Positions 35,218-43,536 of a DNA stretch of 64,000 nt are shown here, piece after piece (within the stretch, counting starts at the first letter, position 1; every line of letters starts with the position of its first letter). The DNA comes from CAZQVN01 sp964596775 (lineage in GTDB: Bacteria; Eisenbacteria; RBG-16-71-46; JABDJR01; JAWXBZ01): NCBI GenBank assembly GCA_964596775.1, contig CAZQVN010000003.1:134034-198033 (forward strand), in the 5' to 3' direction. The notes under the pieces are model-generated. The model worked only from the letters and a program-made list of their open reading frames with translations, was not told the origin of the DNA and ran no database searches. The translations under genes were made by a program, and so were the position numbers.

Positions 35218-36126
35218 TTACGGTACGTGGAATTCCGACAGGGCCTTGAGGGCCTGCATCCGCTCCCGGACTTCATCGAGCGTGGCTCCGGCCAGGCGAT
35301 CCAGGCTGAACGACTCGACGCTGAACGAGGCCATGACCGTTCCGTTGACCACGGCGCAGCGGTAGTCCCTTTCCGTCAGCGAGTTCGAGCGGGCCAGGTG
35401 CCCGACGAAGCCGCCGGCAAACGTGTCTCCGGCGCCGGTCGGATCGAACAGGTGCTCGATGGGATACGCCGGGGCGGAGAACGTGAAGTCCCGGCCGAAC
35501 AGGATCGACCCGTGCTCCCCCTTCTTGACCACGACCACCGAGGGGCCGAACCGGAAGCAGGCCCGGGCGGCCTTGATCAGGTTCGACTCTCCGGTGAGTT
35601 CGCGGACCTCGGAGTCGTTGAGGAACACCACGTCGACGCGCTTGAGCGTTTCGAGAAGGGATTCGCGGGCGCCCTCGATCCAGAAGTTCATCGTGTCCAT
35701 GAGGACGAGCTCCGGGCGTTCCACCTGGTCGAGAACCCGCCGCTGCAGGGTCGGCTCGATGTTCGCGAGGAACAGGAACCGCGGCTTGCGGTAGGCTTCG
35801 GGAATCTTCGGATCGAAGTCGGCGAAGACGTTCAGCTGCGTGTCCAGGGTCTTCCGGCTGTTGAGGTCCGAGCCGTACTCGCCCGTCCAGCGGAACGTGC
35901 GCCCCGGCGCCACGGTGAGGCCGGCCACGTCGATCTCCTTGCTCCGGAACAGTTCGATGTGCTCGCGGGGAAAGTCCTCGCCGACCACCGCGACGATCTG
36001 GACCGGCGTGAACAGGCGCGCCGCGACGGCGAAGAACGACGCCGAACCGCCCAGCGCGTCGGGGGCCTTGCCATAGGGTGTGATGACCGTGTCGAGAGCC
36101 ACGGACCCGACGACGAGAGTACTCAC
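35218..36126 (-). CDS. PfkB-family carbohydrate/nucleoside kinase
   Basis: The 302-residue ribokinase-like protein has the N-terminal GG block (LGGSASFFAVAARLF) and the C-terminal signature with the catalytic Asp (DPTGAGDTFAGGFVGHL). The substrate is not clear: sugar kinases and nucleoside kinases share these motifs. The GTG start at 36126 overlaps the CPBP gene stop (GTGA) and has AAGGAGT six bases upstream. An in-frame extension upstream is excluded because it would run across the CPBP gene. Last gene of the polyprenyl synthase-argS operon. Confidence 0.88.
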   Translation of the reverse strand: MSTLVVGSVALDTVITPYGKAPDALGGSASFFAVAARLFTPVQIVAVVGEDFPREHIELFRSKEIDVAGLTVAPGRTFRWTGEYGSDLNSRKTLDTQLNVFADFDPKIPEAYRKPRFLFLANIEPTLQRRVLDQVERPELVLMDTMNFWIEGARESLLETLKRVDVVFLNDSEVRELTGESNLIKAARACFRFGPSVVVVKKGEHGSILFGRDFTFSAPAYPIEHLFDPTGAGDTFAGGFVGHLARSNSLTERDYRCAVVNGTVMASFSVESFSLDRLAGATLDEVRERMQALKALSEFHVP

Positions 36127-37055
36127 GAAAGACTCCTTTCCGGAAAGTCCGTCCGGGCGTATCGCCGGAACAGACGCGATGACATGTACAGTCCGCCGAG
36201 GAGTCCGGCCGCCGCCGCCAGGGTCCACGAGACCGGCTGGGGCGATCCGGCGAAAACTTCCTCCGGCGTCAGGGAGCGGCTTTGAAAATAGGCCAGGCCG
36301 TTCACGATCGCGTGACCCGCGAGAGCCGGCCAGAGCGAGCCGGAACGGATCGTCCACCACGCGAAGATCAGGCCGAGAAAGAAGGCCGGCACGACCTGCC
36401 ACGGCAGCAGGTGAATGCCTCCGAAGAACACCGAACTCCAGAAGATGGCCCGGGCATCGCCGTAGCGTTCCCGGAAACTGCGGAGAAACACTCCTCGGAA
36501 GAGCAGTTCCTCGGTGACCGGAGCCACGAGAATCAGGAACACCGGCGCGAACCCTCCCAGCAGGATGCTTCCGAACAGTTCCTTGAGCATGTCCGGAACC
36601 GGCAGGACCTTGAGCAGGAGGTTCGAGACCTCGTTGACGACGAGCAGCCCGCCGCCGAGCGTCAGCGCCATCGGAAGCCAGAGCGCAACGGGCACCGGCG
36701 CCAGCGGGAACACCTCGGCCGCGCGCTTGCCGGACCGGCGCAGGGCGAACCAGATGACGGCGCCGAACGCGAGGCTGTTCACGATCACGCCGAGTTCCGC
36801 CGCCTGCATCTCGAGAAGTCTCTCCAGCGGAACACCCGCGGCCAGGCGGCCGGCATAGATCAGCCCGGCGGCGACGTTCGCCAGAACCTGCACCAGGACG
36901 ACGAGCAGCAGCGCGGCCAGGAGGCCGGGGTAAGCGGGGGCCGCCGGCTCCCCGGGCGGACCGGCCGCGGACGGTTCCTCGGGTCCGCTCTCCGGGACCG
37001 GAATGTCGGCCGGGATCGGCGTCGGCGGTTCTCCGCCGGGTGTGGGGTCCGTCAC
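36123..37055 (-). CDS. CPBP-family intramembrane metalloprotease
   Basis: The 310-residue protein has a 40-residue Pro/Glu-rich cytoplasmic N-tail and about eight membrane segments. The CPBP/Abi motifs are EELLFRGVFLRSF, FFGGIHLL and GHAIVNGLAYF, which hold the catalytic Glu and metal-binding His. Relatives are type II CAAX proteases and bacterial Abi proteins; bacterial substrates are mostly unknown. The GTG at 37055 lies four bases after the argS stop. A 3' overlap couples it to pfkB. Confidence 0.88.
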   Translation of the reverse strand: MTDPTPGGEPPTPIPADIPVPESGPEEPSAAGPPGEPAAPAYPGLLAALLLVVLVQVLANVAAGLIYAGRLAAGVPLERLLEMQAAELGVIVNSLAFGAVIWFALRRSGKRAAEVFPLAPVPVALWLPMALTLGGGLLVVNEVSNLLLKVLPVPDMLKELFGSILLGGFAPVFLILVAPVTEELLFRGVFLRSFRERYGDARAIFWSSVFFGGIHLLPWQVVPAFFLGLIFAWWTIRSGSLWPALAGHAIVNGLAYFQSRSLTPEEVFAGSPQPVSWTLAAAAGLLGGLYMSSRLFRRYARTDFPERSLS

Positions 37056-37059
37056 CGGA

Positions 37060-38730
37060 TTACATGCTCTCGGGCGCTTCGACGTTGATCAGCGCCAGGC
37101 CGTTTCCCAGGACCTGGCGCACGCCCGCGCAGAGCATGAGCCGGGCGCGGGACAGCGCCGGTTCCTCCCCCACGACGCGGCACTGGTGGTAGAACGGATG
37201 GAACGCCGCCGAAAGCTGGCGCAGGTAGTTCGTGAGGCGGTGCGGTTCGCGGGCGAGCGCGGCCCCCTTGAGCAGTTCGGGGTACTGGACGATCAGCCGC
37301 AGCAGCGTGCGCTCGGCCGGATGCACGAGCAGCGCCGGATCCCCGCCGGCCGGATCGTCCGCGCCGGGGGTGCCCCGCTCCGCGGCCACGCGCAGAATCC
37401 CGGCCGTCCGCGCGTGGGCGTACTTGACGTAGTAGACCGGATTCTCGTCCGACGTGCTCCGGGCCAGGTCCATGTCGAAATCGAGATGGCTGTTCGCGCG
37501 GCGCATGAGGAAAAAGAAGATGGCCGTGTCCTTTCCGACGTCGTCCACGAGCTCGGACAGGGTGATGAACTCCCCTTCTCGCTTCGACATCTTGACCGGC
37601 TGTCCCTGCGAGAGCAGGTTGACCTGCTGGACGATGATGACCTCGAGCCAGTCCGCGCCGAAGCCCATGATTTCCATGCCGGCCTGCATGCGCGGAATGT
37701 GACCGTGATGATCCGGCCCCCAGATGTCGATGACGTGACGGTTCCCCCGCTCATGCTTCGACGCGTGATACGCGAGGTCGGCCAGGAAGTAGGAGGGCTC
37801 GCCGCTGGACCGGACGAGAACGCGGTCCTGGTCGTCGCCGAAGCGCGTGGTGGCCAGCCATTGCGCCCCTTCCCTCTCCACCACGAAACCGCGATCGCGG
37901 ATCAGCTTCAGCGTGCGCTCGATGGCTTCCGGATAGAGCTCGGACTGGAGGTACCAGCGGTCGAACGTCGTGCCGTACCGCCCGAGATCCTTCTTCTGCC
38001 AGTCGAGAATCCGCGAGACGGCAAGACGGCTGAACGCGTGGTTGACGGCGGAGTCGTCGCCGGCGGCGAGGGCCGCCATCGCGTCCCTCTCCGCGAGACC
38101 GGCGGCAAGATCCTTCAGGTACTCGCCGCGGTAGCCGTTTTCGGGGATCACCGCCGGACCGCCCCCGGACAGCTCAGCGTGACGTGCGCGAAAGCTCGCG
38201 CCGAGAAGGTCGATCTGCGTGCCGACGTCGTTCACGTAGAATTCCGTCCCGCAGTCGTAGCCCGCCGCGTTGAACAGGCGGGCCAGCGTGCCGCCGAAGG
38301 CGGCGGCGCGGGCGTTGACGACGTTGAGGGGACCGGTGGGATTCGCGCTGACGAACTCCACCTGCATCTTTTCCCCGTGTCCGGTGTCGGTCGTGCCGTA
38401 GGCGGCGCCCGCTTTCAGGACGTCGCGGAGCGCGCCCCCGAGGACGTCCTGGCTCAGCGACACGTTCAGGAACCCCGGGCCGGCCACCGAAGCCCCGGCC
38501 ACCAGCCCCCCGGCGTCACCGAGCGCATCGACGATGCGTCCGGCCACCTCGCGCGGGTTCTTCTTCATCGACTTCGCGAGCGCGAGCGCCCAGTTCGTGG
38601 AGTAGTCGCCGAAGCCCTCCTCGCGCGGGATCGCCACGTCCGGAGGCGGAAGTCCCTCCGAGGCTCCGGGGTAGGCCTGTCGCACGGCGTCGCCGAGCGC
38701 CGCGGCCAGCTTTTCCTCAATCGTCGGCAC
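37060..38730 (-). CDS. argS: Arginyl-tRNA synthetase
   Basis: ArgS charges tRNA-Arg. The 556-residue class I enzyme has the Arg-specific N-terminal domain (Add-1), a catalytic core with VEFVSANPTGPLNVVNAR (130-141 region) in the place of the HIGH motif, and VKMSKREGEFITL for KMSKS. The C-terminal DALR anticodon domain ends in LFINVEAPE-like sequence (LALINVEAPESM). In most ArgS the HIGH box reads HVGH; here it reads NVVN. The GTG at 38730 overlaps the end of rsfS by 14 bases. Confidence 0.96.
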   Translation of the reverse strand: MPTIEEKLAAALGDAVRQAYPGASEGLPPPDVAIPREEGFGDYSTNWALALAKSMKKNPREVAGRIVDALGDAGGLVAGASVAGPGFLNVSLSQDVLGGALRDVLKAGAAYGTTDTGHGEKMQVEFVSANPTGPLNVVNARAAAFGGTLARLFNAAGYDCGTEFYVNDVGTQIDLLGASFRARHAELSGGGPAVIPENGYRGEYLKDLAAGLAERDAMAALAAGDDSAVNHAFSRLAVSRILDWQKKDLGRYGTTFDRWYLQSELYPEAIERTLKLIRDRGFVVEREGAQWLATTRFGDDQDRVLVRSSGEPSYFLADLAYHASKHERGNRHVIDIWGPDHHGHIPRMQAGMEIMGFGADWLEVIIVQQVNLLSQGQPVKMSKREGEFITLSELVDDVGKDTAIFFFLMRRANSHLDFDMDLARSTSDENPVYYVKYAHARTAGILRVAAERGTPGADDPAGGDPALLVHPAERTLLRLIVQYPELLKGAALAREPHRLTNYLRQLSAAFHPFYHQCRVVGEEPALSRARLMLCAGVRQVLGNGLALINVEAPESM

Positions 38731-39064
38731 AGGATTCCCTGCCGGCGTCCGCCCACAGTTTTTCCAGCTGGTAGATCTCGCGCGTTTCCTGGTGAAAGAC
38801 GTGCACGACGACGTCCACGAAATCCAGGAGCACCCAGCGCATCGCGGACAGCCCTTCCGTGTGCCAGACCTTGTGCCCGAGTTCGAGAAGACCGTCGGAA
38901 ACCTGGTTGGCGATCGCCTTGACCTGCGTCTCGCTCGACGCGGAACAGATGACGAAGTAGTCGCAGACGCCGGTCATCGACGTGAGGTCGAGGATCACCA
39001 CGTCCTGGGCCTTGATCTTGAGGGTTTCGCGCGCGGCCGCCAACGCCAGCGCATGCGAGGTCAT
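38717..39064 (-). CDS. rsfS: Ribosomal silencing factor RsfS
   Basis: RsfS binds ribosomal protein uL14 and blocks subunit joining when nutrients are short. The 115-residue product has the family core: AQDVVILDLTSMTGVCDYFVICSA, then GLSAMRWVLLDFVDVVVHVF and REIYQLEKLW. The ATG at 39064 has only a weak AGGGG next to it and no better start. Between a polyprenyl synthase gene and argS; it overlaps the latter. Confidence 0.94.
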   Translation of the reverse strand: MTSHALALAAARETLKIKAQDVVILDLTSMTGVCDYFVICSASSETQVKAIANQVSDGLLELGHKVWHTEGLSAMRWVLLDFVDVVVHVFHQETREIYQLEKLWADAGRESCADD

Positions 39065-39098
39065 CCCCTGCGCTTGCTTCCGGCGGGCCCGCCGCGCC

Positions 39099-40112
39099 TC
39101 AGCGCCGGCGGTGGAGGACATAGTCGATCGAGGCCGCAAACGTACGGGTGATGGGCGTGTCCCCGAATTCCGCGAGTTCCCTTTCGGCCGCTTCGCCGAA
39201 GGAGCGGGCCATCTCCCGGCAATAGTCGAGGCCGCCGAACTCCGCCGTGAAGTCGAGGACCGTATTCCACGAGGAGTCGGAGAATTCCGGGGCGGAGACG
39301 AGTTCGCGAATGCGGGCGGCCTCCTCGGCCGGCGCCTCGCGCAGCGCATGGATGAGCGGCAGCGTGATCTTGCCGTCCCGGACGTCGCTGCCGGTGGCCT
39401 TCCCCATCTGGCCGGTGTCCCCCGCGTAGTCGAGAAGGTCGTCGGTGATCTGGAACGCCATGCCGAGATTGTGACCGAACCGCTGCATCGACTCCTTCTG
39501 CCCGTTCTCGCCGAACGCCAGCAGCGCGCCGATCTCGCAGGCCGCCGCGATCAGGGTGGCCGTCTTTTCCGAGATCATCTTCATGTAGTCCTGCTCGGTG
39601 ACGGACGGGTCGCGCTTCTTTTCCAGCTCGAGCATTTCCCCGATGGACATGCGGTAGGTGGTTCCCGCGAGAATGCCCATGACGTCCCACATGCCGTGTT
39701 CCGTCAGGAGAAAAAACCCCTTGGAATAGAGGTAGTCACCCATGATGACGGAGGTCTGGTCGTTCCACACGGAATTGACGGTCGGCATGCCCCGGCGGAG
39801 ATAGGACCGGTCGATGGAGTCGTCGTGGACGAGCGTGGCCGTGTGGATCAATTCGACGATCGTGGCCGCCACGATGCTGTTGCGCTCGATGTCACCACCG
39901 AGGCGGGATGCGAGCAGCAGCAGCGTGGGGCGCATCCGCTTCCCCACCGAGAGGACGATGTGATCGGCGATCTCGTTGATGAGCGCCACTTCGGAGGAAA
40001 AGAAACGGACGAGTTCCGCCTGGACGAGATCCAGTTCAGCCCGAACCGGCGCCTGCAGATCCTTGATTGTGACGAGCCGTCCGTCCGGGGTCACTTCTGT
40101 CCGATCGCTCAT
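39099..40112 (-). CDS. Trans-polyprenyl diphosphate synthase (octaprenyl/heptaprenyl type)
   Basis: The 337-residue protein lengthens prenyl chains from FPP/IPP, probably for menaquinone or another quinone side chain. The two Asp-rich motifs are present: TLVHDDSIDRSYLRRGMPT (a DDxxD variant DDSID) and FQITDDLLDYAG. GKRMRPTLLLL is the IPP site. The large residue pattern before the first motif (IHTATLVHDD) fits long-chain products; exact length is not predictable. The ATG at 40112 has AGGAG three bases upstream and is behind the promoter at 40183-40212. Confidence 0.92.
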   Translation of the reverse strand: MSDRTEVTPDGRLVTIKDLQAPVRAELDLVQAELVRFFSSEVALINEIADHIVLSVGKRMRPTLLLLASRLGGDIERNSIVAATIVELIHTATLVHDDSIDRSYLRRGMPTVNSVWNDQTSVIMGDYLYSKGFFLLTEHGMWDVMGILAGTTYRMSIGEMLELEKKRDPSVTEQDYMKMISEKTATLIAAACEIGALLAFGENGQKESMQRFGHNLGMAFQITDDLLDYAGDTGQMGKATGSDVRDGKITLPLIHALREAPAEEAARIRELVSAPEFSDSSWNTVLDFTAEFGGLDYCREMARSFGEAAERELAEFGDTPITRTFAASIDYVLHRRR

Positions 40113-40182
40113 GAACTCCTCAAGCCGGAAATGCGCGGCCCGGCGTGGTGTCGAGACATCTGCTGGAAGGTGAAGACCGTGG

Positions 40183-40212
40183 AGGTTAGCAATCCGGGGG
40201 AGACGGTGTCAA
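40183..40212 (-). promoter_or_regulatory. Promoter of the polyprenyl synthase-rsfS-argS operon
   Basis: On the minus strand a perfect TTGACA (40212-40207) is followed after 18 nt by TAACCT (40188-40183), preceded by TG as in an extended -10. The predicted start is near 40176, giving a leader of about 64 nt. Confidence 0.55.
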
Positions 40213-40236
40213 TGTTTGCTCCGGATCTTGCGGCTC

Positions 40237-40438
40237 CGGCTCACGTGCTGACGGGTTTCAGCGACCGTCCCTCTTTTCGGCTCACGTGCTGACGGGTTTC
40301 AACAACCATCCTCCACCTCGGGGCACGCTGCGTCTCGGCATCCCTGCCTCGACTCCGCTCGGCGCTCCGCACGGCTCCGCCATCCTGGCTCCGCCGGCTC
40401 CGCGACGGCCCCTCGGCGGAGGACGGTCGCTGAAACCC
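40237..40438. repeat. Intergenic repeat element: two direct copies and one inverted copy of a GAAACCC-containing unit
   Basis: Two identical 24-nt copies lie at 40237-40260 and 40278-40301 (period 41), each containing ctcacgtgctgacgggtttc; weaker similarity continues about 13 nt beyond each. An 18-nt arm at 40253-40270 (gggtttcagcgaccgtcc) is exactly inverted at 40421-40438. The 120 nt between the second copy and the inverted arm is rich in short ggctccgcc-like repeats. The whole spacer, 40113-40486, codes for no recognisable protein. It separates the M23 peptidase gene from the polyprenyl synthase promoter. It could be a REP-like or miniature mobile element, or a structured RNA. Confidence 0.7.
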
Positions 40439-40486
40439 TGGCGCGGGCCTCGCTCTTGTGGGGAAAACCTCTCTCAAAAACCTGTT

Positions 40487-41806
40487 TTAGTGGGGTTGTG
40501 CGGGGGTTTCGGGGTCCTGGGGACTCATTACGGCTGCGAACTGGTCCTCGCTCAGGGACGTTCCCTCGATGAGGGAGGCCATGAGATCCCGGTAGCCGGA
40601 GGTGACGCCGGCGAAATCGGCGCGCTCGGACTTGTCGAGCGGCTCGCCGCCGGTGGACTTGAACGTGAGCGGGTTGATGAACGTGCCGTTCTGCTGGATC
40701 CGGAAATCGAGATGAGGGCCCGTCGAGTGCCCGGTGCTGCCGACATAGCCGATGACCTGGTTCTGGTCGACCCGGGCTCCCCGGCGCGCGCCCTTGCCGA
40801 AACGGGAGAGATGCGCGTAGAACGTGACCAGGCCGTTGTTGTGCTTGACCTTCACGATGTTGCCGTAGCCGTTGATCCACCCCGAGTACTGGACGACACC
40901 GTCGGCCACGGACACGACCGGGGTTCCGGTGGGTGCCGCGTAGTCCACGCCGAGGTGCGGACGGACGGTCTTGAAGATCGGGTGGCGCCGCTTGTAGGTG
41001 AAGCCGGACGAAATGCGCGTGTAGTTCAGCGGACTCTTCAGGAACGCACGCCGCAGCGACTCGCCGTTGGCATGATAGTAGGAACCGCGGCCGTCCTTTT
41101 TCTCGTAGTAGAACGCCTCGAAATCCTTGTCGCCGTTGCGGTACTTGCCGGAGAGGATCCGGCCGCCGCCGATCGGCTGACCGTCCTTGAGCCGCTCCTC
41201 GAGAAGGACCTCGTACCGGTCCCCCTTCTTCGTTTCCGTGGCGAAATCCACATCATAGGAGAACACGTCGCAGAACGTGGCCACCAGGCCGGGAGAAATT
41301 CCGGCTTCGATCATGCTCATGTAGAGGGATCCATCCACCGTGCCGGAAGCCTTGCGGTAGACCCGCTGCACCGGCTCGTTCTCGCGCCAGGCGCGGAGTC
41401 CGGTCTCCCCCTTCTCCACGACGTAGAACGCCGCGTCCTCGGGCTGGAATTCGAAGCGGACCAGGTTCCCCCTGTCGTCCTTCAGCAGGCGGTACTCGTC
41501 GTTCGGCCGGATGCGGCGCATGTCCACAAGTGTGGCAAGATGCGACAGGAACTCGCGGGCCTCGCCGTCCGGAACGCCCTCCTGCTGCAGCACCTCGCCG
41601 AGCGTGGTCCGGCTGGGAATGGCGCCGCTGTGGACACAGGCCGGCACGGATTCCAGGGGTTCAAACGTCAGCGAAGCCTGCGCGGAGCGGGCCAGCAGGG
41701 CATCGCTCCCGCCGGTCAGCGTTTCGGAATTGCGTAATGCAATGAGCGCAACAAGGGTGAGTGCCCCGGTCAGAATCAGGGCCAGAGGTCGCAACTTACG
41801 ACTCAT
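40487..41806 (-). CDS. M23-family peptidoglycan endopeptidase, membrane-anchored
   Basis: The 439-residue protein has an N-terminal membrane anchor (about 6-24), an OapA/LysM-like middle region (TTLGEVLQQEGVPDGEAREFL) and a C-terminal M23 domain. The metal motif HxxxD is present (HLGVDYAAPTGTPV), as is HLSRFGKGARRGARVDQNQVIGYVGSTG. The second metal motif, usually HLHF, reads PHLDFRI. It probably cuts peptide cross-links, like MepM. The layout resembles E. coli MepM/YebA (about 440 residues). The ATG at 41806 follows a leader of about 130 nt; its promoter overlaps the end of the cca gene. Confidence 0.9.
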   Translation of the reverse strand: MSRKLRPLALILTGALTLVALIALRNSETLTGGSDALLARSAQASLTFEPLESVPACVHSGAIPSRTTLGEVLQQEGVPDGEAREFLSHLATLVDMRRIRPNDEYRLLKDDRGNLVRFEFQPEDAAFYVVEKGETGLRAWRENEPVQRVYRKASGTVDGSLYMSMIEAGISPGLVATFCDVFSYDVDFATETKKGDRYEVLLEERLKDGQPIGGGRILSGKYRNGDKDFEAFYYEKKDGRGSYYHANGESLRRAFLKSPLNYTRISSGFTYKRRHPIFKTVRPHLGVDYAAPTGTPVVSVADGVVQYSGWINGYGNIVKVKHNNGLVTFYAHLSRFGKGARRGARVDQNQVIGYVGSTGHSTGPHLDFRIQQNGTFINPLTFKSTGGEPLDKSERADFAGVTSGYRDLMASLIEGTSLSEDQFAAVMSPQDPETPAQPH

Positions 41807-41945
41807 CCTTTGGTTATCCTCCTGAAAACGGCACAGCGAACGCGGTGATACCCGCGAACTGCAAACAAGAATCAGGCCACATGGAAGGTCCGGGCTGGAC
41901 GGCGGGGGGCTGTCAGGTTGCTGGTCGACCCGGAACGACGTGCGG

Positions 41946-41974
41946 AGATTAGATTTAGCTATTCCGGATGTCAA
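41946..41974 (-). promoter_or_regulatory. Promoter of the M23 peptidase gene
   Basis: On the minus strand a perfect TTGACA (41974-41969), overlapping the stop of the cca gene, is spaced 17 nt from TAATCT (41951-41946). The predicted start is near 41939. The leader of about 130 nt (41807-41939) holds no recognisable riboswitch or terminator. Confidence 0.55.
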
Positions 41975-43365
41975 CTCATATTTCGATGAAAGTCCTGTAC
42001 CAGGGGCTCGAGCCCCTCCGGGGTGTTCAGCCCCGGGTCGTCGGTGACCTTCTCCAGCAGGAACCGCAGGACCTCGCCGACCCCGGGGCCCGGGTCCATC
42101 CCCAGCAGGCGCATCACGTCCCCCCCGTTCAGCGCGAGGTCGGACACCGACAGCGCCGAACCTTTCTCCAGTTCGGCGTTGACCCGTTCGGCCAGCGCGT
42201 CGAGGTTGGCCGGAAATCCCTCCGCGGTCCCGTGTCCCTGGCTGTCCGCGATGCGGAGGTCGAACAGGTCGGCCACGAGATCGGGGCCGATCTTGCGGAG
42301 GAACCGCCGGACCGCCGCGTCCGACCACTCGGGCTGGTAATGGAACATGTGATTGTCGACGAGCCTCGTGACGGTTTCGATCAGGTCGTTCGAGTAGCGC
42401 AGCCGGGTCATGATGTTCCGGGTCATGCCGGCGCCGACGTGCTGATGGTTGTAGAACGTGCCGTCCCCGTTGACGACGACCTTCGTGCGCGGCTTGGCGA
42501 TGTCGTGAAAGAGGGCGGCCAGCCGCACCTCGAGCCGCGGCACGGCATGGTCCAGCACCGCGAGCGTGTGGCCGTAGACATCGAAGGCGTGATAGCGATT
42601 CTGGGTGACGCCGTACCCCTCGAGCAGTTCCGGAATCACGACGGCCAGCAGTCCCGACTCGCGGAGGATCTCGATCCCCGCCGACGGCCGGGGTGCCAGG
42701 AGCAGCCGGTTCAACTCCTCGCGGATCCGTTCCGGGGCCACGCGCGAGGCCTCGCCGAGCGCCCCGCCGATGGCCCGGACGACGGCGGGGTCGGGTTCGA
42801 ATCCGAGCATCGCGGCGAAGCGGGCGGCGCGAAACGGACGCAGGCCGTCTTCGCGGAACCGGGTCAGCGCCTCCCCGACCGCCCTGATCCTGCCGCGCCG
42901 CAGGTCCGACAGCCCGTCGTACGGATCGAGAAAGCGCGGGCCGGTCGGCTCGAACGCCATCGCGTTCATGGTGAAGTCGCGGCGCCCGAGATCCTCCTCC
43001 ATCGTCTCCACGTAGTTCACGCTGTCCGGCCGGCGCGCGTCCGTGTAGTCCCCTTCCGTCCGGAACGTCGTGACCTCGACCGGGTGTCCGTCCACGAGAA
43101 CGGTCACCGTTCCGTGCCGGAGTCCGGTGGCCACGACCCGGTCGAAGATCTCCATGACCTGTTCCGGCCGTGCGTTCGTGGCCACGTCGTGATCCGAGCC
43201 TTCGCGCCCGATGAGCCGGTCGCGCACCGAACCCCCGACGAGCCACGCTTCGAAGCCGGCGGCGTTCAGCCCGCGGATCACCGGTTCGGCGGACACCCAG
43301 GCTGCCGGCCAGGACGCCGAAAGCAGGCGCAGGGCGTCTTCGGGAGATTTCGGCGGATGGTTCAT
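41971..43365 (-). CDS. CCA tRNA nucleotidyltransferase / poly(A) polymerase family protein with HD domain
   Basis: The 464-residue protein has the class II nucleotidyltransferase head with GGSVRDRLIG, the metal Asp pair (SDHDVATNA), RRDFTMNAMAF, the RNA-binding helices, and an HD domain with LAALFHDIAKP. The HD-containing layout is typical of CCA-adding enzymes and tRNA nucleotidyltransferases of this clade. CCA- or A-adding activity cannot be told apart by eye. The ATG at 43365 has no Shine-Dalgarno, and a TATGAT -10-like box lies six bases upstream, so the mRNA may be leaderless. Confidence 0.92.
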   Translation of the reverse strand: MNHPPKSPEDALRLLSASWPAAWVSAEPVIRGLNAAGFEAWLVGGSVRDRLIGREGSDHDVATNARPEQVMEIFDRVVATGLRHGTVTVLVDGHPVEVTTFRTEGDYTDARRPDSVNYVETMEEDLGRRDFTMNAMAFEPTGPRFLDPYDGLSDLRRGRIRAVGEALTRFREDGLRPFRAARFAAMLGFEPDPAVVRAIGGALGEASRVAPERIREELNRLLLAPRPSAGIEILRESGLLAVVIPELLEGYGVTQNRYHAFDVYGHTLAVLDHAVPRLEVRLAALFHDIAKPRTKVVVNGDGTFYNHQHVGAGMTRNIMTRLRYSNDLIETVTRLVDNHMFHYQPEWSDAAVRRFLRKIGPDLVADLFDLRIADSQGHGTAEGFPANLDALAERVNAELEKGSALSVSDLALNGGDVMRLLGMDPGPGVGEVLRFLLEKVTDDPGLNTPEGLEPLVQDFHRNMS

Positions 43366-43371
43366 CGAAGG

Positions 43372-43377
43372 ATCATA
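43372..43377 (-). promoter_or_regulatory. Putative -10 box for a leaderless cca transcript
   Basis: TATGAT on the minus strand ends six bases before the ATG at 43365. No TTGACA-like -35 is found at the right distance, so the call rests on the -10 alone and on the lack of a ribosome-binding site. Confidence 0.3.
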
Positions 43378-43476
43378 GCGAATTGCCGGCTCTTTCGCGC
43401 GTCACGACGGGATTCGGAAAGCTGTTGCCGGCCCCGCGCCGGCGTCCGGATCCGCCGGTGCGGCGCCGGAAAGACA

Positions 43477-43508
43477 GCGACCGCACCGCAGTTGAGCGGT
43501 GCGGTCGC
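43477..43508 (-). terminator. Intrinsic terminator of the PGKAGW lipoprotein gene
   Basis: A perfect 13-bp inverted repeat (43477-43489 and 43496-43508, arm gcgaccgcaccgc) with a 6-nt loop starts 28 nt after the stop at 43537. On the minus strand it is followed by TGTCTTTCC, a moderately T-rich tail. Confidence 0.8.
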
Positions 43509-43536
43509 AGGTCGGGCTGAACCGGACGAGGGACCC

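Noticed and set aside
40237..40301. CRISPR array
   Set aside because: Only two direct copies with a period of 41 and a third inverted copy, no spacers of even length and no cas gene.
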